Assembly: GCA_045531895.1 (NCBI GenBank) | Contig: JAZSEW010000075.1 | Span: 1 to 64,000, forward strand | Source: SIG299 sp045531895 | Lineage (GTDB): Bacteria > Bacillota > Clostridia > Lachnospirales > Lachnospiraceae | DNA length: 64,000 nt | Direction of reading: 5' to 3' | Part shown: piece after piece, positions 1-7,724 of the stretch | How positions within the stretch are numbered: position 1 is the stretch's first letter | Layout: every line of letters starts with the position of its first letter | Translations under genes and position numbers: made by a program | Notes under the pieces: generated by a model | Databases searched by the model: none | Told to the model about the DNA's origin: nothing | The model's input: the letters and a program-made list of their open reading frames with translations, nothing else

Positions 1-56
1 GTCCATACATATCGGCTCCAGTGACGCGACTTTGTTCACTTTGGCAAAATCAAACG

Positions 57-114
57 CGGTGCAAACGAAAGGGCAGTTTTTTCATTGTTTAAGACTGCTT
101 TTTCGTTTACACCG
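57..114. repeat. Long imperfect inverted repeat (fold-back)
   Basis: Two 21-nt arms (57-77 and 94-114) are inverse copies with three mismatches, around a 16-nt loop. The right arm begins directly beside the stop codon of the truncated symporter at 115. The stem is longer than an ordinary terminator, and on the minus strand the T-run that should follow it is missing. It may be the end of an inserted fold-back or MITE-like element. The window edge hides the rest. Confidence 0.6.
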
Positions 115-312
115 CTATTGATTGTAGCCTAAAGAAGTTTCACCTTCTTTGCCGTCCTTATCATTCTTAAAAATGTGTTTCACTGCCAGCAAAAGCTTTG
201 TAATTTGCAATCCCTTTAAGCGGATTGTAAGTAAAATTCCCACTGCCAAAATCATCACAATCAGTGGAATTCCCCATATAAAATCATCAATTACTTTTAA
301 AATACCGTCCAT
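115..312 (-). pseudogene. Truncated alanine/glycine:cation symporter (AGCS), N-terminus only
   Basis: The 65-residue product matches the start of AGCS/AlsT sodium:amino-acid symporters. A hydrophobic first helix (about residues 10-30, IWGIPLIVMILAVGILLTIR) is followed by the amphipathic Q-I-T-K-L-L region and the GE motif that normally opens the next conserved block. After GETS the sequence departs from the family and stops (LGYNQ), whereas intact members have about 450 residues. An ATG with an AAAGGA ribosome binding site is present, so the 5' end looks intact. The break sits next to the inverted repeat at 57-114, which suggests disruption by an element or a deletion. I infer no transport function. 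Confidence 0.6.
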
Positions 313-366
313 TTATTTTTTCCTTTCATTGCATACCGACAAATTATGTACAGTTTATCCGCAAAA

Positions 367-392
367 AAGGAGTACCGAAATCGATACTCCTT
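367..392 (-). terminator. Intrinsic terminator after the ABC-F gene
   Basis: An 8-bp perfect stem (AAGGAGTA/TACTCCTT) is followed on the minus strand by a T-run (363-368). It closes the operon of the three genes between 405 and 4057. Confidence 0.8.
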
Positions 393-404
393 ATCTGCTC
401 CTCA

Positions 405-1646
405 TTATCCTATTTTTATAACCTTTGTTGCTATGTTTTCCATGAACCGTACATCCGGTTCTACAATCAGCATAGTAGGCTGAAACTCTAAAATCATTCT
501 CTCTATCTGCATTCTGGCAAACACATCAATATAATCCAATGGTTCATCCCAGATATACAGGTGCGCCGGTTTTAAAAGACTGGCTGCAATCAGTACTTTT
601 TTCTTCTGATCCTCTGCATAATCTTCCAGCATTTTTTCAAATTGAACACTGTCGATATCCAACTGACGAAGCAATGTGCGCAACAGGCCTTCAGAAATTC
701 CCTGGCTTTCACTGAATTCCTTTAAACTTCCTTTTAAAAATCCGGTTTCTTTGTTCACATAAGAAATCACCAAACCGGAGGCTGTTTCAAGCAAGCCGGA
801 CTCCCGATAGGTCAACTCCTCTTTTTTCTCCATGCTGTGAGCCAGAATCGCCTGAATCAGCGTGGATTTTCCGCTTCCTGCTCCGCCTGCCAGTACAACG
901 CGGTCTCCCTGTTTAATATTGAAAGTCAGATTTTCAAACACCGGAGCATTAGCATCTTTGTACGTGATACCAAATTCTCTGGCTTCTACCAGATGCTCTT
1001 TTTCCTCCTGTAAAAAAGCCTCTCTTCTGCTCTTATTTGCCCACCATTCCGAAAAATTGCCCGGGCAAAGTTCCATGGTATTACTGTTTAAAATAAGTAC
1101 ATGGCTCACACAGGCATCCAACAGGTCCCTGTCATGAGTTATCATGAGGAATCCTTTTTTCTTCGCCAGATATGCCTTAATCTCCGCTCTCTCTTCCATA
1201 TCTAAATTGGTAGTCGGATCTTCTATCAGAAGGAACTCATTTTCACCGGAAAACAGTAATGCCAGCATTACTTTTGTCTGTTCTATATGGCTCAAGGTAA
1301 TAAATGGGTTATAAAGCAGTTCTGCCGAAATTCCTAACAGTTCCAGTTCCCGTGTCACCTTCCAAAGTTCCAATCCCGGTTTTAACTCTTTACAGCTTTC
1401 CGCAAAAGGGTACGCCTTCTGGGCTGCTGTCATTTCATACGGAAAGCAGGAAAAAGCCACCGGTGAATTAATGGTTCCGCTATACTCCTGTTTTCCCAAC
1501 AGTACCTTAAAGAATGTGGTTTTTCCTTTTCCTTTTCTTCCGATAAAACCTATCTTCCACTCAGAATCAAAAGAAAAATTCACATTTTCAAAACGGGTAT
1601 CACCTTCAAAATCAAAGGATACATTCGATACATTAATCTGCGCCAT
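405..1646 (-). CDS. Degenerate ABC-F ATPase (Lsa/Vga-like)
   Basis: This soluble protein has two tandem ABC domains and no membrane segment. The family pattern is that of ABC-F proteins, which act on the ribosome and include the Vga/Lsa/Msr antibiotic-protection factors. Walker A of domain 1 is GRKGKGKT (36-43), and Walker A of domain 2 is GGAGSGKST (about 254-262). Several catalytic motifs are off consensus. Signature 1 is LSHIEQ instead of LSGGEQ. Walker B 1 reads LLIEDPTTNLD instead of LLIDEPTNHLD. Signature 2 is YAEDQ instead of YSGGQ. The last switch loop is VEPD instead of VEHD. Domain 2 Walker B (IWDEP) is intact. At 413 residues it is shorter than the usual 490 or so. The ATG has an AAAGGAG site. 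It follows the permease-ATPase fusion by 23 bp, so the two are probably co-transcribed. The function is uncertain, and it could be a non-hydrolysing paralogue. Confidence 0.75.
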   Translation of the reverse strand: MAQINVSNVSFDFEGDTRFENVNFSFDSEWKIGFIGRKGKGKTTFFKVLLGKQEYSGTINSPVAFSCFPYEMTAAQKAYPFAESCKELKPGLELWKVTRELELLGISAELLYNPFITLSHIEQTKVMLALLFSGENEFLLIEDPTTNLDMEERAEIKAYLAKKKGFLMITHDRDLLDACVSHVLILNSNTMELCPGNFSEWWANKSRREAFLQEEKEHLVEAREFGITYKDANAPVFENLTFNIKQGDRVVLAGGAGSGKSTLIQAILAHSMEKKEELTYRESGLLETASGLVISYVNKETGFLKGSLKEFSESQGISEGLLRTLLRQLDIDSVQFEKMLEDYAEDQKKKVLIAASLLKPAHLYIWDEPLDYIDVFARMQIERMILEFQPTMLIVEPDVRFMENIATKVIKIG

Positions 1647-1669
1647 AGACAGTCTCCTTTCTTTTGCAG

Positions 1670-3061
1670 TTATAATTTTATAATCCTACACCCAAAATAT
1701 GTTGCTTCACCCTCTTCATGGGTGATATATATCACAGTTTTTCCGTACAGTTTCTCTTTCATAAACTGCATCACCTGAAATCCGGTATGTTCATCCAACC
1801 CCTTTAACGGCTCATCCAGTAAAAGAATCTGTTTTTCCGCAAGAATTGCTCTTGCAATGGCAACACGGCGTTTCATACCGCCACTGAGTGTCATTACCTT
1901 CTTTTGTGAGCATCCGGCAAGTCCCAACGCTCCAAGCACCGGTTCTATCTGTGCCAACTGCTCTTTTGTTCTACAGACCATGGAAAGATTATGATACACA
2001 CTTACTCTTTCACAAAGGCGGTCTTCCTGAAATACCGCTGCCGCTTCTTTTGCATTTATCCGTATGTTCCCGGCATCCGGCAGTTCCAATCCTAACAACA
2101 TTCGAAACATGGTTGTTTTTCCGATACCGGAGGCACCCATCAAAGCCACCTTTTCACCTGCGGCCGCACGCATCGTAAATTCTTTGCAGATAATGGTATC
2201 CTGAAAGCGCTTGGACACCTTATCAAAACAAATTGTTTCCGTGGATACCTGTTGATGGTTTCTGACTTCTGCTTTTCTCCATTCTCCGGTTTGTACTCTT
2301 ATTCCATCCACAAGATGTTTTTCCGCAAAATGTACCAGCCACAAAATGCCTTGTTCAAATATAATACTAACACAAATTATGACTACTGTCCATGCAAACA
2401 ATGCCGGCATTTCCAAATAAATTTTAGATTGATACAAATGATTTCCTATGGTATTCCGTACCACACCGATTACTTCTGCCGCAATTCCGGATTTCCAGGC
2501 TATTCCTGCTGCCACGGAACAGGCGGACAAAAAATAAGGCACAACCTCCGGCACATAAATAAAACGTACTTTTGCACAGGCTCTCACCTGAAATACCTGT
2601 GCCATCTCTAATAAGTCCCTGTCCGCTGATTTTATTCCAGCCAGTACATTGGAATAAACAAACGGAAGTACCATCAGGCAGGAAACCAGTACAGATAAGT
2701 TTTCTGCTTCCATCCAGAGCAATGCAAGAATTGTAAAGGACGCTACCGGTGTTGCCTGCATAATGCGCACTAAAATACCAAAAAACACTTTTAAAAACGG
2801 AACTACCGCTGCAATGGTTGCAAGTACAATACCTGCTGCACAAGCTAATACCGTTCCCTTTAAAACATTGCCCAAAGAGCCTAAAATGCTCTGATAAAAT
2901 TCCGGAGACGCAACAAGTTTTTTTAAAGCCCTGTATACTTCCGGAGGTGCCGGAAGAAAAACCGTCCGGTCTATTTTCACGGCAAGCAGCTGCCAGATAA
3001 GCAACCACAGCAGCACTGCCCCTATGCCATATCCCAGTTTTCTTTCCTTGCGCTTTTTCAT
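1670..3061 (-). CDS. ABC transporter permease-ATPase fusion (SsuC/SsuB-like)
   Basis: A single polypeptide joins an importer permease to its ATPase. Residues 1 to about 255 are a BPD-type permease of the SsuC/TauC/ThiX group, with about six helices and the EAA-like loop near residues 150-170. Residues from about 275 to 463 are an SsuB/TauB-like ATPase with Walker A GASGIGKTT, signature LSGGMKRR, Walker B LLLDEP and an ITHE switch. These are normally two genes. The upstream gene (3083-4057) encodes the matching solute-binding lipoprotein, 21 bp away, so the set is a complete importer in two genes. By family, substrates could be sulfonates, taurine or thiamine precursors; the sequence does not decide. 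The ATG has a GGAG site six bases upstream. Confidence 0.85.
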   Translation of the reverse strand: MKKRKERKLGYGIGAVLLWLLIWQLLAVKIDRTVFLPAPPEVYRALKKLVASPEFYQSILGSLGNVLKGTVLACAAGIVLATIAAVVPFLKVFFGILVRIMQATPVASFTILALLWMEAENLSVLVSCLMVLPFVYSNVLAGIKSADRDLLEMAQVFQVRACAKVRFIYVPEVVPYFLSACSVAAGIAWKSGIAAEVIGVVRNTIGNHLYQSKIYLEMPALFAWTVVIICVSIIFEQGILWLVHFAEKHLVDGIRVQTGEWRKAEVRNHQQVSTETICFDKVSKRFQDTIICKEFTMRAAAGEKVALMGASGIGKTTMFRMLLGLELPDAGNIRINAKEAAAVFQEDRLCERVSVYHNLSMVCRTKEQLAQIEPVLGALGLAGCSQKKVMTLSGGMKRRVAIARAILAEKQILLLDEPLKGLDEHTGFQVMQFMKEKLYGKTVIYITHEEGEATYFGCRIIKL

Positions 3062-3082
3062 ACCCTGCTCCGTTCCGTATTC

Positions 3083-4057
3083 TTACTCAGCCATGTAATA
3101 AAAATCATCCTCCGGCATGGCACCGCCTACCGCTGCCGCCTTTTCATCAAACAGTATCTTAAGGTATGCCTGCATTTTTTCCTTCATTTCTGTTCCGTCA
3201 ATATAGGTTACATTACAATATGGAATTGCTTTCTTCGCAATTGCCGCTTTAAAAATATTAAAATGCTCTAACTGTTCTGCTGTTTCTTCCACATGTTCAT
3301 TCGCATAAGCAGCTGAAGCCTCATACTCTTCCAAAAACACAGCAAATGCCTCTTTATTCTCTTCAACAAAAGCCTTTCTTACTACCAGCACACCGGTCAC
3401 TACCGTACTGTCTGCATTTATTTTTTCCCACTCATCGGTCACACTTAAAGCAATACGCAAAGACTTATTCTGATTCATTGCTGCCGTTACATACGGCTGC
3501 GGAAGCATAGCGACTGCATCCGTTGCTTCCGTAAGCATGGCTGCCACTTCGGAAGCCTCAGATTTATACTCAATGGTCACATCCTTATCCGGGTCAAGAC
3601 CGGAGGCAGAGAGAAGATAACGAAGAGTAAATTCCGGTGTAGTTCCCTGACCGGTAGAATAGATAGTTTTTCCTCGAAGGTCTTCCACTGTCTGAATGCT
3701 TTCTCCTGTTTCTACAAGATACAGCACCCCCAGCGTATTGATTGCTGCTGTTACAATTTCCCCCTCGGATTTATTATATAAAACCGCTGCCAGATTACAA
3801 GGTACACAAGCCGCATCCAGATTGCCCTTTAATAATTCTGCCGCAATTTCGTCACCGGTTCCGTACACGCTGAAATTGTATTTATTATTTGCTGCACCTG
3901 CTTCCATATCGGACATTATCTTTACCATCCCGATTGCAGTCGGTCCGGTCATTACCGCAAGATTCATTTCGGCCGAATCCGCCTTCTTTTCGCTGCAGGC
4001 ACACATACCAAGCACGAGTACTATTGTCATCAGCCATGCTGTCATTCTCTTTTTCAT
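3083..4057 (-). CDS. ABC importer solute-binding lipoprotein (NMT1/SsuA-like)
   Basis: The protein starts with a lipoprotein signal peptide: Lys-Lys-Arg, a hydrophobic stretch, then a lipobox ending LGMCAC at about residue 20. It should be anchored on the outer face of the membrane. The mature part resembles NMT1/SsuA/THI5-type binding proteins, with a gap-free two-lobe fold and the DLRGKTIYSTGQGTTPEF segment typical of the group at about residues 125-142. It is the first gene of the operon with the fused permease-ATPase and so is its likely partner. The ligand cannot be named from the sequence. The ATG has an AAGGAAAG site. Confidence 0.85.
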   Translation of the reverse strand: MKKRMTAWLMTIVLVLGMCACSEKKADSAEMNLAVMTGPTAIGMVKIMSDMEAGAANNKYNFSVYGTGDEIAAELLKGNLDAACVPCNLAAVLYNKSEGEIVTAAINTLGVLYLVETGESIQTVEDLRGKTIYSTGQGTTPEFTLRYLLSASGLDPDKDVTIEYKSEASEVAAMLTEATDAVAMLPQPYVTAAMNQNKSLRIALSVTDEWEKINADSTVVTGVLVVRKAFVEENKEAFAVFLEEYEASAAYANEHVEETAEQLEHFNIFKAAIAKKAIPYCNVTYIDGTEMKEKMQAYLKILFDEKAAAVGGAMPEDDFYYMAE

Positions 4058-4096
4058 GTTATCTTTCCTTCGCTTTCCTTTGTTATGAACAAGGAA

Positions 4097-4114
4097 GACT
4101 ATCTTTCGATAGTC
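4097..4114 (-). terminator. Weak terminator or attenuator between the hydrogenase-MCP gene and the SBP operon
   Basis: A perfect 7-bp stem (GACTATC/GATAGTC) with a TTTC loop lies between the genes. On the minus strand only a mixed TTCCTTGTT tract follows, so termination may be partial and some read-through into the importer operon is possible. Confidence 0.5.
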
Positions 4115-4137
4115 TCCCCTTTGTATTTGCTATTCTT

Positions 4138-6018
4138 TTAAATATCCTTTACTGCATCCTGAATCTCATTGGACAAGCTTCTGATAGTATCGCTCTGAGC
4201 AGATACTTCCTCTGTAGTTGCCGCAATACTTGTGATACGGTCTCCCATTGCTCCAATCTGATTTAACAATGCCTTGATACCTTCCACACTTGCAGTAATA
4301 CGCGGAATAGTTTCCTCTGCCTGCTGATTGTTTTCTTCAATCAGGTTCTTTGTGGAAGTTGCCAGATTACGGATTTCTCCCGCAACAACGGAGAAGCCCT
4401 TGCCGTTTTCTCCCGCTCTTGCCGCTTCAATGGACGCATTCAGGGAAAGCAGGTTGGTCTTATTGGCAATACCTGCAATATCATCATTACTGCTCTTATA
4501 AACCTCTACAAAATCATAGAAGAAAGCAAGTGATTCTTTGATACGTTCACACTCTGCGCTAAGCTCTTCCACCACTCTTGTAATTTCTGTTGTATCATCC
4601 GCAATCATGGTGTTCGCTTCAGATAAGGTTTCCACACCCTCATTTAACGCGCCAAACTGCTCAATAATTTCTTTCAGCTTTTCATTATGGCGAGCCTGTT
4701 CCTGCATGCTCTTTTCATGCATTTCTTCAATTTCCGCACGTTCAATTTCTGCCAGACCCTTTATGTAATGGATACAGTTTTTCTTATCGTTTGTTCCGTT
4801 ATAAATAGCTGCTGCCATATCTGTACAGGTTTCATAACCACAGCAGGAACAATCAATACATCTGGATTCTTTGGTGTTTTTATTCATGTCATTAAAAATT
4901 GCATCAAGGTCTCTTGCAGACGGAGTCTTAACATTCACCTTTTTACCGGTGTAGTTACGTGCAAAGTCCTTAATGTTCAGATGCTTAAACTGCTCACAGA
5001 ACAGCTCCCATCTCTTTTCCAGAGACAGTGTGGAGTTCCAGGGATTTTTGGAGTGCTTTTCTTTTTCATTTTTTACCAGCTTGTTCATCTCGTTAATCGC
5101 AAGCTCCACATCAGTATCGTCAATGGAGTCGTCTGTTGCCGTACCACGAATACAGCCCTTCTGACAATTTAAAATATCAACCATAAACGGAAGATTGCTC
5201 TTACGCTCTGCATATTCCTTTAAGAACTTGTACGCTTCTGCTTCACCTTCCACCTGCAATACCGCTGTCTGAGGGCCACAGAAGAAATGAACGCATTCTC
5301 TTAAGCCGCCCGGCTTTGGATAACGGGCACCGAGACCATAGGTGGATTCTTCCTCAGCCTCCTGTGCATTCTGATATTTATTGCCGATAGCTTCCATCAG
5401 CTTTTTGAACGTAACATTATACTTTACATAGCCACCGGTATTCTTGTCATTGATTTCCAGACGCTTTGCGATACAAGGGCTCAAAAATACAAGGTCTTCG
5501 GTTACCTTCTTATATTTCTTTAAGTAAACAGCTTCTGCCATCATCGGGCTATGTAACGGTACTAACATTGGAATCAGTTCCGGCTGGTACTTTTCGATGT
5601 AATTTACGATTGCCGGACATGGCTGGCTGATTAAACCCTGCTTACCTGTTTCCTTGAGGTAGCTGATGTACGCCCAGGTAGTAATATCCGCACCGAAGCT
5701 TACACTGTAAATGTGTTTTACGCCGAGGCTCTTTAAGTAGCCATATACTTTTTTGTAAGCCTTCGGATAATTCGCAATAAAAGCAGGTGCAACGATAACA
5801 GACATTTCTTTACCGTTCCTTAACCCATCTAAAAACTCCCGGGTATCATCTTCGAAGTCTCTTGCACCATGATGGCAATTGTCAAAACATGCCCCGCACT
5901 GGATACACATTTCTTCATCTACACGAATCATTCCATCGCCTGCAACATTGGCAGTAAGCACAGGACAGCTGCGGATACACTTGTTACAACCAACACATTT
6001 CTCATTTGTGAATACCAT
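4138..6018 (-). CDS. Sensory [FeFe]-hydrogenase-like protein fused to MCP signalling domain
   Basis: The 626-residue soluble protein starts with two [4Fe-4S] ferredoxin motifs (Cys 8-18 and 38-48). A hydrogenase large-subunit domain follows with reduced H-cluster motifs: Cys134 in QPCP, Cys182 in SPCIAK, and Cys285/289 in NCQKGC. Next comes a four-cysteine Fe-S motif (CIDCSCCGYETC, 387-398). The last part, from about 440, is a methyl-accepting chemotaxis signalling hairpin with the conserved EAARAGENGKGF tip. No membrane helix or HAMP domain is visible, so it should be cytoplasmic. In catalytic enzymes the first motif is TSCCP; here the proton-transfer cysteine is replaced by Pro, which argues for sensing rather than turnover. 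I chose the ATG at 6018 because AAGGGG lies nine bases upstream. The probable role is to pass H2 or redox state to CheA-type or other signalling partners. Confidence 0.85.
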   Translation of the reverse strand: MVFTNEKCVGCNKCIRSCPVLTANVAGDGMIRVDEEMCIQCGACFDNCHHGARDFEDDTREFLDGLRNGKEMSVIVAPAFIANYPKAYKKVYGYLKSLGVKHIYSVSFGADITTWAYISYLKETGKQGLISQPCPAIVNYIEKYQPELIPMLVPLHSPMMAEAVYLKKYKKVTEDLVFLSPCIAKRLEINDKNTGGYVKYNVTFKKLMEAIGNKYQNAQEAEEESTYGLGARYPKPGGLRECVHFFCGPQTAVLQVEGEAEAYKFLKEYAERKSNLPFMVDILNCQKGCIRGTATDDSIDDTDVELAINEMNKLVKNEKEKHSKNPWNSTLSLEKRWELFCEQFKHLNIKDFARNYTGKKVNVKTPSARDLDAIFNDMNKNTKESRCIDCSCCGYETCTDMAAAIYNGTNDKKNCIHYIKGLAEIERAEIEEMHEKSMQEQARHNEKLKEIIEQFGALNEGVETLSEANTMIADDTTEITRVVEELSAECERIKESLAFFYDFVEVYKSSNDDIAGIANKTNLLSLNASIEAARAGENGKGFSVVAGEIRNLATSTKNLIEENNQQAEETIPRITASVEGIKALLNQIGAMGDRITSIAATTEEVSAQSDTIRSLSNEIQDAVKDI

Positions 6019-6064
6019 CCTACATTTCCCCTTTTCTCCGATAAATATCAGATTATTTGTTATT

Positions 6065-6093
6065 ATTTTATCAAATTGCATCAGCAAATGCAA
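6065..6093 (-). promoter_or_regulatory. Promoter of the hydrogenase-MCP gene
   Basis: The minus strand reads TTGCAT, 17 bp, TAAAAT, about 45 bp upstream of the chosen ATG at 6018. It lies inside a possible longer reading frame, which supports the shorter start. Confidence 0.6.
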
Positions 6094-6153
6094 GTCTATA
6101 CATTACTTTGTTAAAGTATTAACATTAGTTTGCTTTAGTTAACTATTTTTTTG

Positions 6154-7527
6154 TTATATCACCCAGATTCTCACATCTTCCGGAAACGCCCGTCTGCTCA
6201 CAACCGTCTGTGCCCATTTCAAACACACCCGTTGCAAAGAAAGACAATCTTCCGCAAAATTCTCTCCAATCCTCTCTATTTTGCCCGGTATATAAATTTC
6301 CGCCAGCTTATGACAGCGGACCACTACCGGATTGTGAAGTTCTACATCTGCCCGTTCTGAAAACTCCAGTTCTGTGATATCTGCCTCCGTAAAAGCATAC
6401 GCATCAATAATCTGCACGCTTTCCGGAATTTTTAACTTTCTTACTTCATTTTGATAGAATGCATATGGTGCAATACGCCGGACATTCTCAGGAAAGCCCG
6501 CTTCCATAACCATACTGTCATAAAAAGCAGAGATTAATATATCATTTACACAAACGCAACTGTTCCGGTTTCGTTCCCGGGTAAGCCACGCTGTTCCTTC
6601 CAGAGCTTGTGCCCCGATATAAGAAAGCGTAGAAGGAAACCTGATTTCTTTAAGATTCATCAACCCATAAAATGCATGCCGTTCCAACGCTTCTACACCT
6701 TCCGGAATATCCACACGCTCCAGAAGCTCTTTTTGCTCAGCACCCGCAAAAGCCTCCTGTCCGATTTTTACGACACCCTCCGGAATTACAATATAACGGC
6801 ATCCGATTTCACAATGTTCCAACACCCCGTCCCGGATACAGAATTCGGTATTTTCATTTACACCAGGCGGCAGAGAAACATTTTCTTCCTGATAATTGGC
6901 TTCATCGGGCAGAACGTCAAAACTTTCTGTTTCCTCCTCAGCACCGGAAGCAAAATTAAAGGAAGGATACTTTGCATTTCTTGCTTCCTCTTCTTCCTCT
7001 CTGCGTCTGGAAAGTTCTCTGGATATTGCTTCTTCTATCTGTTTATTTTTTAATCTGCCGCAGCCCACAAAAGCATCTTCCGCAATTCTTACATTGCCGG
7101 TTCCGAGCACAACATTACAAAGTCTTTCACAGTTTTCAAAGGTACGGCTCTCAATTTTCATTAACGTATTTGGTAAAAACACTGTTTCCAAATTGCTGCA
7201 GTTTCGAAAAGTTCCCGGCTCTAAAGCAATAATACCTGCAAGGATTTCCACTCTTCGTAAGCTTTCCATCCCCGAAAAGGTCAAGCGCTCAATTTTACGT
7301 ACCGACGCCGGAATCACCAATGTTTCCATATTATTTTGTTCCCTTACATCAATAAATGCCTGACGTCTGATTTCCCTGACATCTTCCGGAAGTCGGACCA
7401 CACCCGTCTCTACAATAACGTCCTTTAATACGCCCCAGTCAATCAGAAAACGGTTGCCTTTATAAATAAGATATCCGTTTTCATCGTATTCTGCTATTTC
7501 ATTTTCCAAATTTATATTCTCGTTCAA
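6154..7527 (-). CDS. BspA-type leucine-rich repeat protein (LRR_5)
   Basis: This is a repeat protein of about 457 residues. Units of about 23 residues carry the pattern I-P-x-x-V-x-x-I-x-x-x-A-F-x-x-C/G-x-x-L, typical of Treponema/BspA-type LRRs. Two repeat blocks flank a charged, non-repeat segment rich in Glu and Arg at about residues 165-215. There is no signal peptide or anchor, so it is probably cytoplasmic, which is unusual because many relatives are surface proteins. I chose the TTG at 7527, preceded by GGGGGGAAG. The ATG further upstream overlaps the -10 box of a good promoter and could not be translated from it. The partner is unknown; such repeats usually bind proteins. Confidence 0.7.
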   Translation of the reverse strand: MNENINLENEIAEYDENGYLIYKGNRFLIDWGVLKDVIVETGVVRLPEDVREIRRQAFIDVREQNNMETLVIPASVRKIERLTFSGMESLRRVEILAGIIALEPGTFRNCSNLETVFLPNTLMKIESRTFENCERLCNVVLGTGNVRIAEDAFVGCGRLKNKQIEEAISRELSRRREEEEEARNAKYPSFNFASGAEEETESFDVLPDEANYQEENVSLPPGVNENTEFCIRDGVLEHCEIGCRYIVIPEGVVKIGQEAFAGAEQKELLERVDIPEGVEALERHAFYGLMNLKEIRFPSTLSYIGAQALEGTAWLTRERNRNSCVCVNDILISAFYDSMVMEAGFPENVRRIAPYAFYQNEVRKLKIPESVQIIDAYAFTEADITELEFSERADVELHNPVVVRCHKLAEIYIPGKIERIGENFAEDCLSLQRVCLKWAQTVVSRRAFPEDVRIWVI

Positions 7528-7561
7528 GGTACTTCCCCCCAGGCCGACAGGCTTTTCTTTT

Positions 7562-7590
7562 ATCATACCACAGTTTTCCGCTTTATACAA
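7562..7590 (-). promoter_or_regulatory. Promoter of the LRR gene
   Basis: TTGTAT, 17 bp, TATGAT on the minus strand. The -10 box contains the upstream ATG of the longer reading frame, which decides for the TTG start at 7527. It is divergent from the carB promoter. Confidence 0.65.
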
Positions 7591-7651
7591 TGTTACCAAA
7601 GAAAATTCTCAAACCCTCAAAATTTTTTCTCTTATATTTCGAAAATAATAC

Positions 7652-7680
7652 TTGTGTCTTTTTCACAAATTAGATATAAT
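7652..7680 (+). promoter_or_regulatory. carB promoter
   Basis: TTGTGT, 17 bp, TATAAT, followed after 44 bp by the carB ATG. carB therefore has its own promoter and is not the second gene of a carAB operon here. Confidence 0.75.
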
Positions 7681-7724
7681 ATAGAATTGAGTAAAAATGA
7701 AAAACTTTTCAGGAGGATACAGCA

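Noticed and set aside
2203..2218. A cre-like box TGAAAGCGCTTGGACA
   Set aside because: It matches part of the CcpA consensus but lies inside the coding sequence of the permease-ATPase, away from any promoter.
2424..3008. A 194-codon frame inside the permease-ATPase gene
   Set aside because: It lies in another frame of a well-supported gene, has a cysteine-rich unnatural composition and no ribosome binding site.
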